A DNA stretch of 64,000 nucleotides from Burkholderiales bacterium RIFCSPHIGHO2_12_FULL_63_20 (lineage in GTDB: Bacteria; Pseudomonadota; Gammaproteobacteria; Burkholderiales; Burkholderiaceae_C). Positions 48,566 through 58,680 of the stretch are shown here, one piece after another; within the stretch, counting starts at the first letter, position 1, and each line of letters starts with the position of its first letter. The notes under the pieces were generated by a model. The model saw nothing but the letters and a program-made list of their open reading frames with translations, was not told the DNA's origin and ran no database searches. The translations under genes were made by a program, and so were the position numbers. Location: positions 96,960-160,959 of the forward strand of contig MESA01000038.1 in the NCBI GenBank assembly GCA_001770775.1. Reading direction: 5' to 3'.

Positions 48566-49903
48566 TCAAGCCTTGGCGGCTTTGGCCGCCTGCTCTGCGG
48601 CCTCGTGAGCTTGCAAGGCGACCAGGGCAGCCTCGACCACCTCGCAGCTGATGCCGTCAGCCAAGGTCACGGGGGCCTCGGCCAGCGGCGCGGCCCCTTC
48701 GGTCTTGAAGCGTTTGACCCAGCCCCCGGCCGCGCGGCCTTCGGCAAAGGCCTGGCTTTGCAGCAGCAGGTCGCCGTGCGCGGTGGTCAGCTTGAAATAG
48801 AACTGGCCATCGGCCTCGCGGTATTGTTTGAACACGGCCAGCTCGGCCTTGTGCGCGGTGTCCGTCTTGGCCTCCACGGCACCCGAGGCCACCATGCGGC
48901 GCAGACCCACGGCATGGCGCAGCTCTTTGAGGAACGGCGTGGCACGGGCACGGGCCTTGTCGGCCCCAGCCGCCAACACAGCCTCGACCTGCTCAGGATG
49001 GGCCACCAGGTCGGCGTAGCGCTCACGCATCGGCCCCACATGGACTTCGATCAGCTCCACCAGACGCTGCTTGGCCTCGCCCCAGGCCAGGCCGGCACGC
49101 AGGTCGGCACGGAAGGCCTCGCGCTGGACGGCGTCGGCAAAGGCATCGAACAGGGTCACGAGGTGAGCGCCCTCAGGGTCCTTGGGCTCGCCCGGCAGCT
49201 TCGAGTCGGTGACGATGCGGGCCACCGCGTGTTGCAGCGCCTTGGGGCCGCCGTCGAACAAGGGCACGGTGTTGTCGTAGCTCTTGCTCATCTTGCGGCC
49301 GTCCAGCCCCGGCAGGGTGGCCACAGACTCTTCGATCTCGGCCTCGGGCAGCACGAACAGGTCCTTGCCACCACCGTAGAGGTGGTTGAAGCGCAGGGCC
49401 ACGTCACGCGCCATCTCGATGTGCTGGATCTGGTCGCGGCCCACGGGCACGCGGTGGGCGTTGAACATCAGGATGTCGGCAGCCATCAGGATGGGATAGC
49501 AGTACAGACCCATGTTGATGTTGGCGTCCGGCTCCTCGTCCTTGGCCACATTGGCGTCCACCGAGGCCTTGTAGGCGTGGGCGCGGTTCATCTGGCCCTT
49601 GGCGGTGACGCAGGTCAGCAGCCAGTTCAGCTCGGTGATCTCGGGGATGTCGCTCTGGGCGTAAAAGGTCACGCGCTCGGTGTCCAGGCCGGCGGCCAGC
49701 CAGGTGGCGGCAATTTCAAGGCGCGAGCGGGCGATGCGGGCCGGGTCGTCGCACTTGATGAGGGCGTGGTAGTCGGCCAGGAAGAAGAAGCTCTCGACCC
49801 CCGGCTCACGGCTGGCGGCAATGGCCGGGCGGATGGCGCCGACGTAGTTGCCCAGGTGAGGGGTACCCGTGGTGGTGATGCCGGTGAGAACGCGTTGGGT
49901 CAT
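48566..49903 (-). CDS. trpS: Tryptophan--tRNA ligase
   Basis: MTQRVLTGITTTGTPHLGNYVGAIRP; KMSKSYDNTVPLF. Confidence 0.97.
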   Translation of the reverse strand: MTQRVLTGITTTGTPHLGNYVGAIRPAIAASREPGVESFFFLADYHALIKCDDPARIARSRLEIAATWLAAGLDTERVTFYAQSDIPEITELNWLLTCVTAKGQMNRAHAYKASVDANVAKDEEPDANINMGLYCYPILMAADILMFNAHRVPVGRDQIQHIEMARDVALRFNHLYGGGKDLFVLPEAEIEESVATLPGLDGRKMSKSYDNTVPLFDGGPKALQHAVARIVTDSKLPGEPKDPEGAHLVTLFDAFADAVQREAFRADLRAGLAWGEAKQRLVELIEVHVGPMRERYADLVAHPEQVEAVLAAGADKARARATPFLKELRHAVGLRRMVASGAVEAKTDTAHKAELAVFKQYREADGQFYFKLTTAHGDLLLQSQAFAEGRAAGGWVKRFKTEGAAPLAEAPVTLADGISCEVVEAALVALQAHEAAEQAAKAAKA

Positions 49904-49969
49904 GAGAGCGCAGACGAAGGACAGGACAAGAGGCAAATTGTAGGGTGCCCCCGCTACACTCTAGGCCGC

Positions 49970-50602
49970 ATGAAAAACATCGTCATCCTGATCTCCGGCC
50001 GCGGCTCCAACATGGAAGCCATCGTCAACGCCTGTCAGCGCGAGGGCTGGCCCGCCCGCATCGCGGCGGTGATCAGCAACAAGGCTTCGGCCAGCGGCCT
50101 GCAGTTTGCCGCCAGCCAGAGCATCGCCACCGCCGTGGTCGACCACAAGGCCTTTGACAGCCGCGAGGCGTTCGACGCCGAACTGGCGCGCGTGATCGAC
50201 GGCTACCAGCCCGATGTGGTGGTGCTGGCCGGCTTCATGCGCATCCTGACAGAAGGCTTTGTGCGCCATTTTGAGGGCCGCCTGCTCAACATCCACCCCT
50301 CTTTGCTGCCCGCCTTCCCGGGCCTGCACACGCACCAGCGCGCCATCGAGGCGGGTTGCAAGCTGGCGGGCGCCACCGTGCACTTCGTGACGCCCGAGCT
50401 GGACCATGGGCCCATCGTGCTGCAAGCGGCTGTGCCCGTGCTGGCCGAAGACACGGAAGACAGCCTCTCCAATCGGGTGCTGACTCACGAGCATGCGATC
50501 TACCCGCAGGCTGTGCGCTGGGTGGTGGAAGACCAGTTGAGCGTGACCCAGGGCATCGTCACGCACAAGCAGGGCGCCAGCCAGGTGCGCTGGGGCGGCT
50601 GA
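49970..50602 (+). CDS. purN: Phosphoribosylglycinamide formyltransferase
   Basis: MKNIVILISGRGSNMEAIVNAC; LNIHPSLLPAFPGLHTHQRAIEAG. Confidence 0.97.
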   Translation: MKNIVILISGRGSNMEAIVNACQREGWPARIAAVISNKASASGLQFAASQSIATAVVDHKAFDSREAFDAELARVIDGYQPDVVVLAGFMRILTEGFVRHFEGRLLNIHPSLLPAFPGLHTHQRAIEAGCKLAGATVHFVTPELDHGPIVLQAAVPVLAEDTEDSLSNRVLTHEHAIYPQAVRWVVEDQLSVTQGIVTHKQGASQVRWGG

Positions 50603-50646
50603 GTTCCGTGACGGCTGGGGCGCCCAGCGCCGCATCCTCCGAGGCC

Positions 50647-51273
50647 ATGTATCCGCTGCCGACCCTGTTCTCGTACCGCCGTTGCCCCTATGCCATCCGG
50701 GCGCGCCTGGCGCTGTGGCAAGCGGGTGTGACGGTCCAACTGCACGAGGTGTCGCTGCGTGACAAGCCAGCCGAGTTGCTGCGCCTGTCGCCCAAGGGCA
50801 CCGTGCCCGTCCTGCAACTGCCGGACGGCACCGTGCTGGAGCAAAGCCTGGACATCATGCAGTGGGCCCTGGCGCAGCATGACCCCGACGGCTGGTTGCA
50901 GGTGGCCCCGATGGACGAGATGCTGGCCTTGATCGCGCGCAACGATGGCCCCTTCAAGCACCTGCTCGACCGCTACAAGTACCCCGAACGGCACCCGGAG
51001 CGCTCAGCTGCCGAATGGCGAGACGAAGCAGTGCGCATTCACCTCGCCGATCTCGACACCCGCCTGCAGGCCCACCCCTGCCTGTTCGGTGCGCACTGGT
51101 CGCTGGCGGACATGGCCCTCTTGCCTTTTGTGCGGCAGTTCGCCCAGGTCGACCGCGTCTGGTTCGATGCCACACCGGCCTTGCCGGCCCTGCGCGCCTG
51201 GTTGCAACGTGGTCTGGACCTGCCCCTGTTTGCCGCCGTGATGGCCAAACCAAACCGCCCCGCCGCGATCTGA
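50647..51273 (+). CDS. Glutathione S-transferase family protein
   Basis: TLFSYRRCPYAIRARLALWQAGV; WSLADMALLPFVRQFA. Confidence 0.92.
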   Translation: MYPLPTLFSYRRCPYAIRARLALWQAGVTVQLHEVSLRDKPAELLRLSPKGTVPVLQLPDGTVLEQSLDIMQWALAQHDPDGWLQVAPMDEMLALIARNDGPFKHLLDRYKYPERHPERSAAEWRDEAVRIHLADLDTRLQAHPCLFGAHWSLADMALLPFVRQFAQVDRVWFDATPALPALRAWLQRGLDLPLFAAVMAKPNRPAAI

Positions 51274-51280
51274 TCACCCC

Positions 51281-52612
51281 ATGGACACCCTGAACCGCCT
51301 GCGCACTGGCCAACTGGCCGGCACCACCCGCCTGGACCTGGCCTGTGGCTTGAGTGAACTGCCCGAAGAGGTGTTTGCGCTGGCTGACACGCTGGAGGTG
51401 CTCAACCTCAGCAGCAACCGCCTGCACGACCTGCCGGACCTGAGCCGCCTGCACCGCCTGCGGGTGCTTTTTTGCTCGGACAACGCATTCACCCATGTGC
51501 CTGAGCACCTGGGGGCCCACCCCAGTTTGCGCATGGTGGGCTTCAAGTCCAATCGCATCCGCCATGTGCCCGCCTCGGCCTTGTCACCCCATTTGCGCTG
51601 GCTGATCCTCACGGCCAACGAGATCGAGACCCTGCCCGACACCCTCGGTCAGTGCACCGGCCTGGAGAAAGTGGCGCTGGCCGGCAACCGCCTGCGCGCC
51701 CTGCCCGAGAGCATGGCCGCTTGCCAGCAACTGGGTCTGCTGCGGATCTCGGCCAATGCCTTGACCGCCCTGCCCGACTGGCTGCTGACGCTGCCCCGGC
51801 TCGCGTGGCTGGCCTATGGCGGCAACCCGCTCGAAGCGACGCCCGCCTTCGCGTCCCAATCGTGGCCCGCCATCCCTTGGTCGGCGTTGACGTTGGGGAC
51901 GCTGCTGGGCGAAGGCGCCTCCGGCCACATCCATGCGGCGGGCTGGCTGCGCGATGGGACCGCATCGACCGAGCCCGTGGCCGTGAAACTCTTCAAAGGC
52001 GCCCTCACCAGCGATGGCCTGCCCGACCAGGAGATGCAAGCCTGCCTGGCCGCCGGCGCGCACCCGCATCTGATCCCGGTGCATGGCGTGCTGCAAGGGC
52101 ATCCGGACGGTCGACAAGGATTGGTGATGCCCCAGCTGGATGCGCAATGGCGCGTGCTGGCCGGACCGCCCAGCCTGGCCAGTTGCACCCGCGATGTGTA
52201 TGCCCCTGATGCCCGCTGGTCGATGGACACGGCCTGGCAACTGGCCCAGGGCGTCGCATCGGCCACCGCGCATCTGCACGCACGCGGCATCCTGCATGGC
52301 GATCTGTATGCCCACAACATCCTGTGGCGCGGCGCCGGTCAGGCCGTGCTGGGTGACTTCGGCGCGGCGTCTGTCTTGCCCTCCGCAACCTCGGAGATCC
52401 CGCAATCCCTGGCTTTGCAGCGCATGGACACGCTCGCGTTCGGGCACCTGCTCGAAGAGCTGCTGCAACGCGTCGACGCAGCCGACCGGCCCGATCCACG
52501 CTTCGCCACGCTGACGCAGTGGCACACCCGCTGTGTCGATCCGGACCCGCAGGCCCGTCCGCTGATGCGCGAGTTGGCTCAGGCCACCGTCAAGCCAGCC
52601 GGGTCCACATAA
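51281..52612 (+). CDS. Leucine-rich repeat protein with C-terminal Ser/Thr protein kinase domain
   Basis: Repeated LxxLxLxxNxLxxLP units; GEGASGHI, VAVKLFK, HGDLYAHNIL, GDFGAAS kinase motifs. Confidence 0.93.
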   Translation: MDTLNRLRTGQLAGTTRLDLACGLSELPEEVFALADTLEVLNLSSNRLHDLPDLSRLHRLRVLFCSDNAFTHVPEHLGAHPSLRMVGFKSNRIRHVPASALSPHLRWLILTANEIETLPDTLGQCTGLEKVALAGNRLRALPESMAACQQLGLLRISANALTALPDWLLTLPRLAWLAYGGNPLEATPAFASQSWPAIPWSALTLGTLLGEGASGHIHAAGWLRDGTASTEPVAVKLFKGALTSDGLPDQEMQACLAAGAHPHLIPVHGVLQGHPDGRQGLVMPQLDAQWRVLAGPPSLASCTRDVYAPDARWSMDTAWQLAQGVASATAHLHARGILHGDLYAHNILWRGAGQAVLGDFGAASVLPSATSEIPQSLALQRMDTLAFGHLLEELLQRVDAADRPDPRFATLTQWHTRCVDPDPQARPLMRELAQATVKPAGST

Positions 52613-54096
52613 CCCTGGCGGAAGGCTTCAAAGTCCAGGGTGTCGGCCGCCTCGATCTGCGCCTGATCGGCCAGCGAGGCTTGCGCTTGCGCGCGCCATC
52701 CCGCCTGCTCCGCGTCGGACAAGGGCTGCGCCAACAAGGTCTGCTTGACCTCTTGCGAACAGGCCAGACCGAAGGCGTCAAACCGCCCTGCGTGCTGCGC
52801 CCGGATGGCGTCGAGCACCCGTGCCGACGGCAGCTGCTCGGGCGTCAGGAAATCGCGGCGGGCCTGCGCCCAGGCACGCTGGTAGGCATCGCCCCCATGC
52901 GCCTGGTCCAGCGCTTCGGCCACGGCCACGCCCTCGTCCAGCAGTGCCAAGCCCCAGTCCTGCAAACTCACGGGGGTCCCGTCGCGCATCAGCATCAAGC
53001 CCGGCTCACGTCCTCGTGAAGCCGCCAGCAGGTGGTTGGCCTGCAGGGTGCGCACCTCTTGCGGGCTGTCGGGCGGGCTGTCCGACAACAGCGCGTGCAG
53101 CAGGAACACGTCCAGCACACGCGCGGTGTGCGGGTCGATGCCCACGTCCAGGAAGGGATTGAGGTCCATGCACCGCACCTCCACGTACTCCACGCCGCGC
53201 TCGCGCAGGGCATGCAGGGGGCGCTCGCCCGAGCGGATCACCCGCTTGGGCCGGATCGTGCTGTAGAACTCGTTCTCGATCTGCAGCAGGCTGGTCGCCA
53301 GCTGGCGGTAGCCGCCCTGCGCATCGCGGATGCCGATGGCCTCGTACGGCGGATACGGCACCGTCAGCGCTTCGTGCAGCGAGTTGGCATAGCCTTCCAG
53401 GTCGTTGTAGCTCACGCACAGGGCTGACTGCGCATCGCTCTGGTAACCCAGACGCCCCATGCGCAGCGAGGTGGCGTAAGGCAGGTAGAGCGTGCCGTCG
53501 CTCAAGGTGTCGAGCCCGTGGGGCTGCCCGGCCGCAAAGGCCGAGGTCACCGCAGGCGAGGCGCCAAACAGGCACAGCAGCAAGAAAGAGTGCCGACGGA
53601 AGTTGCGGATCAGCGCAAAGTAATCGGCGCTGTCGGTGCCCGGGAACGACCAGTTGTAGTGGATGCCGGAAATCGTCTGCATCCGCGAGCCGTAGCGGTG
53701 CGACAGCCCCAGGCGGTACACCCGCTTGGCCTGACCGACGTTCGAGCTGCCGTAGTAGCCGATCGGGATCTCCGCATCAGGGGGCAGTTGGCCGGGCATG
53801 CTTGCCGCCCACATGCACTCGTCGTCCAGCGACTGCAGCACCACGCGGTGAACGGCCGTGAGCTCGCTCAGGCAATCTTCGACCCGATCGTGCACGCCCG
53901 TCACCAGCTCCAGCTGCGATTCGCTGAAATCGGTGGTGATGTGCGGATGGGTGAGGGCCGAGCCCAGCGCCACAGGGTGCGGCGTGCGCGCCAAAGTACC
54001 GTCCGGCGCGACGCGCAGGCCTTCCTTCTCGATGCCGCGCTTCATGCCACGCAGGCGTGCGACATCCAGGGTGCGCAAGCGTTGATGCAGGGTCAT
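52579..54096 (-). CDS. gshA: Glutamate--cysteine ligase
   Basis: RGIEKEGLRV, TDFSESQLELVTGVH, YVEVRCMDLNPF; start ATG 54096. Confidence 0.96.
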   Translation of the reverse strand: MTLHQRLRTLDVARLRGMKRGIEKEGLRVAPDGTLARTPHPVALGSALTHPHITTDFSESQLELVTGVHDRVEDCLSELTAVHRVVLQSLDDECMWAASMPGQLPPDAEIPIGYYGSSNVGQAKRVYRLGLSHRYGSRMQTISGIHYNWSFPGTDSADYFALIRNFRRHSFLLLCLFGASPAVTSAFAAGQPHGLDTLSDGTLYLPYATSLRMGRLGYQSDAQSALCVSYNDLEGYANSLHEALTVPYPPYEAIGIRDAQGGYRQLATSLLQIENEFYSTIRPKRVIRSGERPLHALRERGVEYVEVRCMDLNPFLDVGIDPHTARVLDVFLLHALLSDSPPDSPQEVRTLQANHLLAASRGREPGLMLMRDGTPVSLQDWGLALLDEGVAVAEALDQAHGGDAYQRAWAQARRDFLTPEQLPSARVLDAIRAQHAGRFDAFGLACSQEVKQTLLAQPLSDAEQAGWRAQAQASLADQAQIEAADTLDFEAFRQGYVDPAGLTVA

Positions 54097-54271
54097 ACCG
54101 GGCAAAATCCTCTCCTCTCGACACAGGTGAGCGCCCGACAAGGTGCTGCACGGGCGCCGATTGTGCGCCAAGCCGCCGACACGTGCATGACAGCCCCGAA
54201 TGACCTTTTTGGACCTGCATCAAAGACGGTGCAGGGCGCTCATGATTGTTGTGCCGAACCCGCCATCGCCC

Positions 54272-55312
54272 TCACCAGCGCGACCGGTGGTCTTCCGTCA
54301 CCCCCAGCAGGCCCTCGACCGGGATGGCCGGCTTACTGGGCGAGGCCCGCACCCAACCGTGGAAGGTGCCCACCGGCTGGATGTAATCGCTGGCAGCGAT
54401 CCAGACATCGCGCCGCGCCTGACGCGCGCCCTCGGGCCGGAAGCGCAGGTCCAGCATGCCATCGTCGGTGTGGATGTGCCAGGGCGCCAACGGCCGGGCC
54501 GGGTCGAACACAAACGTGGCCGCGCCCAAGGGCAGCAAGGCCCCATCCAGCCACAGCACGTTCTCCTGGTTGCCAAAGTAGCCTTGCTGCAGATTGAATC
54601 CCAGGCGCCCGTCATGCGCAGACGCCCAGCGCCACGCAGTCTCTCGCGCCAGCAGCCCATTCGAGCTGTCGAGGCTGCCGGTGGCCCCTTGCAGCACATG
54701 GCGCTGCCCGTGCAGCTCGAACCAGCCGGTGGCCGGCAGACCCGGCGATTTCTGCGTGGCATGCCCCAGACCGCCCTGCACCGGCCCCACCGCCAGCAGA
54801 AACGGCGGGGCGTGGCTCAGGTCCAGCTCCACCTGCAGACGCAGCCCCCCTGCCACCACACGAACGGCCAGTGCGTCCGACGCCACCTCTGGCGCCACCG
54901 GGCGGATGCACAGCTCGGCGCCGAGGCCTCGAAACCGCGCCTCCCCGCCTTGCACGGGCTGATCGCGCACCCAGCCTGACAGCCCGGGCAAACCGTCTTG
55001 CGACCAGTCCAGCATCACCTGCCGGCGCTGGCGGTCAAACACATAGACAAAGGCCGACATGGCCCAGCCCAGGTCCACGATGGCCAGCCCGATGAACCAG
55101 TGCTCGGCGGCCAGGCCCACGTACTGCCAGCGCTTGTGGTGACATCGACGCCACAAGGCAGAGCGCTGTTGCGCGGCACGCAGCCCCGACCAGTCGATGC
55201 GCGCGATCCGCCCGGCATAGCGTCCGGTGTCCAACTCGCCGTCGTTCACCACCGACGGCGGCGGAAGTGGCAGGCATGGCTCACAGGCATCCAGGTTCGT
55301 CATCGGGTTCAT
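54272..55312 (-). CDS. DUF2804 family protein
   Basis: KRWQYVGLAAEHWFIGLAIVDLGWAMSAFVYVFDR. Confidence 0.9.
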   Translation of the reverse strand: MNPMTNLDACEPCLPLPPPSVVNDGELDTGRYAGRIARIDWSGLRAAQQRSALWRRCHHKRWQYVGLAAEHWFIGLAIVDLGWAMSAFVYVFDRQRRQVMLDWSQDGLPGLSGWVRDQPVQGGEARFRGLGAELCIRPVAPEVASDALAVRVVAGGLRLQVELDLSHAPPFLLAVGPVQGGLGHATQKSPGLPATGWFELHGQRHVLQGATGSLDSSNGLLARETAWRWASAHDGRLGFNLQQGYFGNQENVLWLDGALLPLGAATFVFDPARPLAPWHIHTDDGMLDLRFRPEGARQARRDVWIAASDYIQPVGTFHGWVRASPSKPAIPVEGLLGVTEDHRSRW

Positions 55313-55315
55313 CTT

Positions 55316-56311
55316 TCAAGCCGCACCCATCAACCACTGCCGACGCCACAGCGCCGGGGTGACCCCGGTCCAGCCGCGAAACGCCCGCGTGAAGGCACTT
55401 TGTTCAGAGTAGCCCAGTAGCAGGGCGATCTCGGCCACGTCCAACCGAGCGTTTTTGAGATGGCCCTCAGCCAGGTGGCGACGCGTGTCGTCCAGCAGTT
55501 GCTGAAACGAGGTGCCCTGCTCGGCCAGACGGCGCTGCAGGCTGCGCACACTGGTGTGATGCGCCTCGGCCAAGGCTGCCAGACCGGTACGCCCCTCACG
55601 GATCAAAGGGACCAGGGTGCGACGCCAGGCATCCACCACCGCCGGCACCCGCGACACCTCGGCCAGCACCGCCTCGGCCTGCTGGTCCAGCAGCGCCAGC
55701 AGGGCCGGGTCCGATTTGCGCAGCGGCAGATTCAGCACCTCGGCGCTGAACACCAGGCGGGTGCTTTCGACCTCAAACCGCACCTCGCCCCCGAAGTAGT
55801 CGGCATACGGCTGGACCACCGCGGGGGGTGGGTTCACGAAACACACCTCGCGCACCGGCCAGTATCGCCCGGTCATGTCGCGGGCCAGTTGCACCAGGGA
55901 GGCGATCGCGGTCTCGTCCACCAGCGCCCCCGGCCGTCCACGCGCCACGCCCCACTCCACCGTCACCCCTTGCGGCCCCAGTTGCACCTGGGCTGGGTTG
56001 GCGTCGTACACCGAGGCGTGAAAGCGCTCCAGCCGCTGCAGGGCCTCGCCCAGCGTCGCGCAGGCCAGCGCCGCATGGCCCACCACCCCGAAATGCCGAG
56101 GCCCGATGCCTTCGGCAATGCGCAACCCCAGGCCGGGCCGCTGCTCCAGCGCATCCACACGGGCCAGCCAGCGCTGCCAGGTCGCCATGGGCACAAAGTG
56201 GGCCTCGGGCTCCGGCGCCTCGCCCAGCACCCGCAGCGGGTCCAGCCCCTGGCGCACCAGGTACTCCTGCAAGAGCTGAACGTAAGACGAGGCAACGCGG
56301 GTATCGACCAT
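55316..56311 (-). CDS. AraC family transcriptional regulator (OruR-like N-terminus)
   Basis: HHTSVRSLQRRLAEQGTSFQQLLDDTRRHLA...IALLLGYSEQSAFTRAFRGWTGVTP. Confidence 0.95.
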   Translation of the reverse strand: MVDTRVASSYVQLLQEYLVRQGLDPLRVLGEAPEPEAHFVPMATWQRWLARVDALEQRPGLGLRIAEGIGPRHFGVVGHAALACATLGEALQRLERFHASVYDANPAQVQLGPQGVTVEWGVARGRPGALVDETAIASLVQLARDMTGRYWPVREVCFVNPPPAVVQPYADYFGGEVRFEVESTRLVFSAEVLNLPLRKSDPALLALLDQQAEAVLAEVSRVPAVVDAWRRTLVPLIREGRTGLAALAEAHHTSVRSLQRRLAEQGTSFQQLLDDTRRHLAEGHLKNARLDVAEIALLLGYSEQSAFTRAFRGWTGVTPALWRRQWLMGAA

Positions 56312-56465
56312 GTGGCTTTCACAAATCCTGAGCGCATCATGCCGACCTCTGCGTCAGACCACCATCGGGACGAGCCTCATGGCGCAGGCCCCACATTGGC
56401 GTGATCGGTCAAGAAAGGCGCGCCGTGACGCGGCAAGCTGAACGCCAGTTTGCTGACTCACCACC

Positions 56466-57443
56466 ATGACCGACCTTGCCACCCTGCTTTCCGCCTGGCA
56501 CATCCAGCTGCCGTTCACGCTGCCCGCCTGGCTCGGCCACTCCGACCTGCGCGAGTGGCTGCTGGTGCTGCTGGCCCCGCTGTTCCTGCTGACGGTGTTG
56601 ATCGAGTGGCTGCGCTTTCGGCGCAGCGACCAGCAGGCCGCCCGGCCCGTCTATGCGCTGCGCGATGCGATCGACAGCCTCAACCTGGGCGGCGTCTACA
56701 TGCTGCTGGACGTGGTGATCGTGCTCACCCTGGTGCTGCCCGCCATGGCGTTCGTCTATGGCCATCGCCTCACCACCATCGCCATCACGCCCTGGACCTT
56801 TGCCGCCCTCTTCCTGGGCGTGGAGCTTTGTTACTACGCCTTTCACCGCGCCAGCCACCGCATCCGCTGGTTCTGGTGCGCGCACGTGGTGCACCACGGC
56901 TCCGAGCACATGAACTTCACCACCGCCATGCGCCAGAGTTGGCTCTACAGCTTTGCCGGAAACTGGCTGTTCTACACCCCGCTGGTCTGGCTGGGCTTCG
57001 AGCCACGCTGGGTGCTGTTTGCGCTGTCCATCAACCTGGCCTACCAGTTCTTCGTCCACACGCAGTGGGTCGGCAAACTGCCCGCCCCCATCGAATTCAT
57101 CTTCAACACGCCCTCGCACCACCGGGCCCACCACGGCCGCAACCCGCGCTACATCGACAAGAACTACGGCGGCACCTTGATCGTGTTCGATCGCCTGTTC
57201 GGCACCTTCGTCCCTGAGACCGAAGCACCCGACTACGGCCTGGTGCGCCAGGTGCGCAGCCACAACCCGATCTGGCTGACGATCCACGAGTGGGTGGACA
57301 TGTTCCGCGACATGGCACGCCCGGGTCGGTGGCACGAACGACTGAAACACGCGTGGGCGCCCCCCGAATGGGAGCGAACGCGGGATAATCCGCCCCATGC
57401 ATCCGAACGCCCTTCTCGACCTCACCGCACGACTCGTCCATGA
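56466..57443 (+). CDS. Sterol desaturase/fatty acid hydroxylase family protein
   Basis: Histidine boxes HRASH, HVVHHGSEHMN, HRAHHGRNPRYIDKNYGG. Confidence 0.95.
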   Translation: MTDLATLLSAWHIQLPFTLPAWLGHSDLREWLLVLLAPLFLLTVLIEWLRFRRSDQQAARPVYALRDAIDSLNLGGVYMLLDVVIVLTLVLPAMAFVYGHRLTTIAITPWTFAALFLGVELCYYAFHRASHRIRWFWCAHVVHHGSEHMNFTTAMRQSWLYSFAGNWLFYTPLVWLGFEPRWVLFALSINLAYQFFVHTQWVGKLPAPIEFIFNTPSHHRAHHGRNPRYIDKNYGGTLIVFDRLFGTFVPETEAPDYGLVRQVRSHNPIWLTIHEWVDMFRDMARPGRWHERLKHAWAPPEWERTRDNPPHASERPSRPHRTTRP

Positions 57444-58662
57444 GGTGCTCAAGCTTGACGCCCCCGCCGACAGCATCGTTTCCTACTTTTTCCGCAGCCA
57501 CAAGGAGTTGGGGCAGCGTGAGCGCCACGCCCTGGCCGAAACCGCCTACGCGGTGCTGCGCCAGCGTCTGCTGTGGGCCAACCTGGCCCAATCCGGACAC
57601 GGCCCCATGGATCGCCGTCTGGCCATCCTGGCCTGGCAAGGTGAACCCCACGTCCTGAAAAAGGCCATGACGGTCGATGAAGCCACCTGGGTCACGCGCA
57701 CCCAGGCGGTTGATCGCCATGCCATGCCTGACAAGCTGCGCCACAACCTGCCCGACTGGCTCTCCAACAGTCTGCGCGCCCAACTGAGCGATGAAGAGTT
57801 CTGGGCGCTGGTGGACACCTTCTCGGCCGGCGCCCCGCTGGACCTGCGCGTCAACGCCGTCAAGGCCAAGCGCGAAGCCGTGATCGAAGCGCTGACAGCG
57901 GCCAACATCCCAGCCGAACCCACGCCCTACTCCCCCATCGGCATCCGCATCCAGGGCAAGCCCGCGCTGCAAAAGCTGCCGCTCTACACCGGCGGCGACG
58001 TCGAGGTACAAGACGAAGGCAGCCAACTGCTGGCCCTGCTGACGGGTGCCAAGCGTGGTGAAATGGTGGTGGACTTCTGCGCCGGTGCCGGTGGCAAGAC
58101 CCTGGCCCTGGGCGCCATGATGCGCAACACCGGCCGCCTGTACGCCTTCGACGTGTCAGGCCACCGCCTGGAAAACCTCAAGCCGCGTCTGGCCCGCAGC
58201 GGCCTGTCGAACGTGTACGCCACGCAAATTGCGCACGAGAACGACGAGCGCATCAAGCGCCTGCGCGGCAAGATCGACCGGGTGCTGGTGGACGCGCCCT
58301 GCTCGGGCCTGGGCACCCTGCGCCGCAACCCCGACCTGAAGTGGCGTCAAAGCCCCAAGGCGGTGGAAGAGCTGCAGGTCAAGCAAACGGCCATTTTGAA
58401 CAGCGCCGCGCGCCTGCTCAAGCCGGGCGGCCGCCTGGTGTATGCCACCTGCAGCCTGATGCCGGCCGAGAACGAAGTGATCGCCAAGGCCTTCAGCGAA
58501 AGCCACCCTGACTTCGTGCAGCTCGATGCGAAAGAGCAGCTGGAAAAGGCTGGCGTGGCCCAGGCCGAGACGCTGGTCACGGAAGCCGGCCACCTGCGCC
58601 TGTGGCCGCATCGTCACACCACCGACGGCTTCTACGCCGTGGCGTGGGAACGCAAGGCCTGA
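57397..58662 (+). CDS. RsmB/NOP-family SAM-dependent rRNA cytosine methyltransferase
   Basis: VVDFCAGAGGKTLALGAMM, VLVDAPCSGLGTLRRNPDLKW, LVYATCSLMPAENE. Confidence 0.95.
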   Translation: MHPNALLDLTARLVHEVLKLDAPADSIVSYFFRSHKELGQRERHALAETAYAVLRQRLLWANLAQSGHGPMDRRLAILAWQGEPHVLKKAMTVDEATWVTRTQAVDRHAMPDKLRHNLPDWLSNSLRAQLSDEEFWALVDTFSAGAPLDLRVNAVKAKREAVIEALTAANIPAEPTPYSPIGIRIQGKPALQKLPLYTGGDVEVQDEGSQLLALLTGAKRGEMVVDFCAGAGGKTLALGAMMRNTGRLYAFDVSGHRLENLKPRLARSGLSNVYATQIAHENDERIKRLRGKIDRVLVDAPCSGLGTLRRNPDLKWRQSPKAVEELQVKQTAILNSAARLLKPGGRLVYATCSLMPAENEVIAKAFSESHPDFVQLDAKEQLEKAGVAQAETLVTEAGHLRLWPHRHTTDGFYAVAWERKA

Positions 58663-58675
58663 CCCTTCAGGCCTT
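58654..58675 (+). terminator. Hairpin overlapping methyltransferase stop codon
   Basis: AAGGCCTGA-CCCT-TCAGGCCTT, then a short T run. Confidence 0.7.
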
Positions 58676-58680
58676 TACGC

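Noticed and set aside
48485-50602. 705-aa + strand ORF
   Set aside because: Only the last 211 codons (from 49970) are real (purN, in frame); the rest is antisense to trpS.
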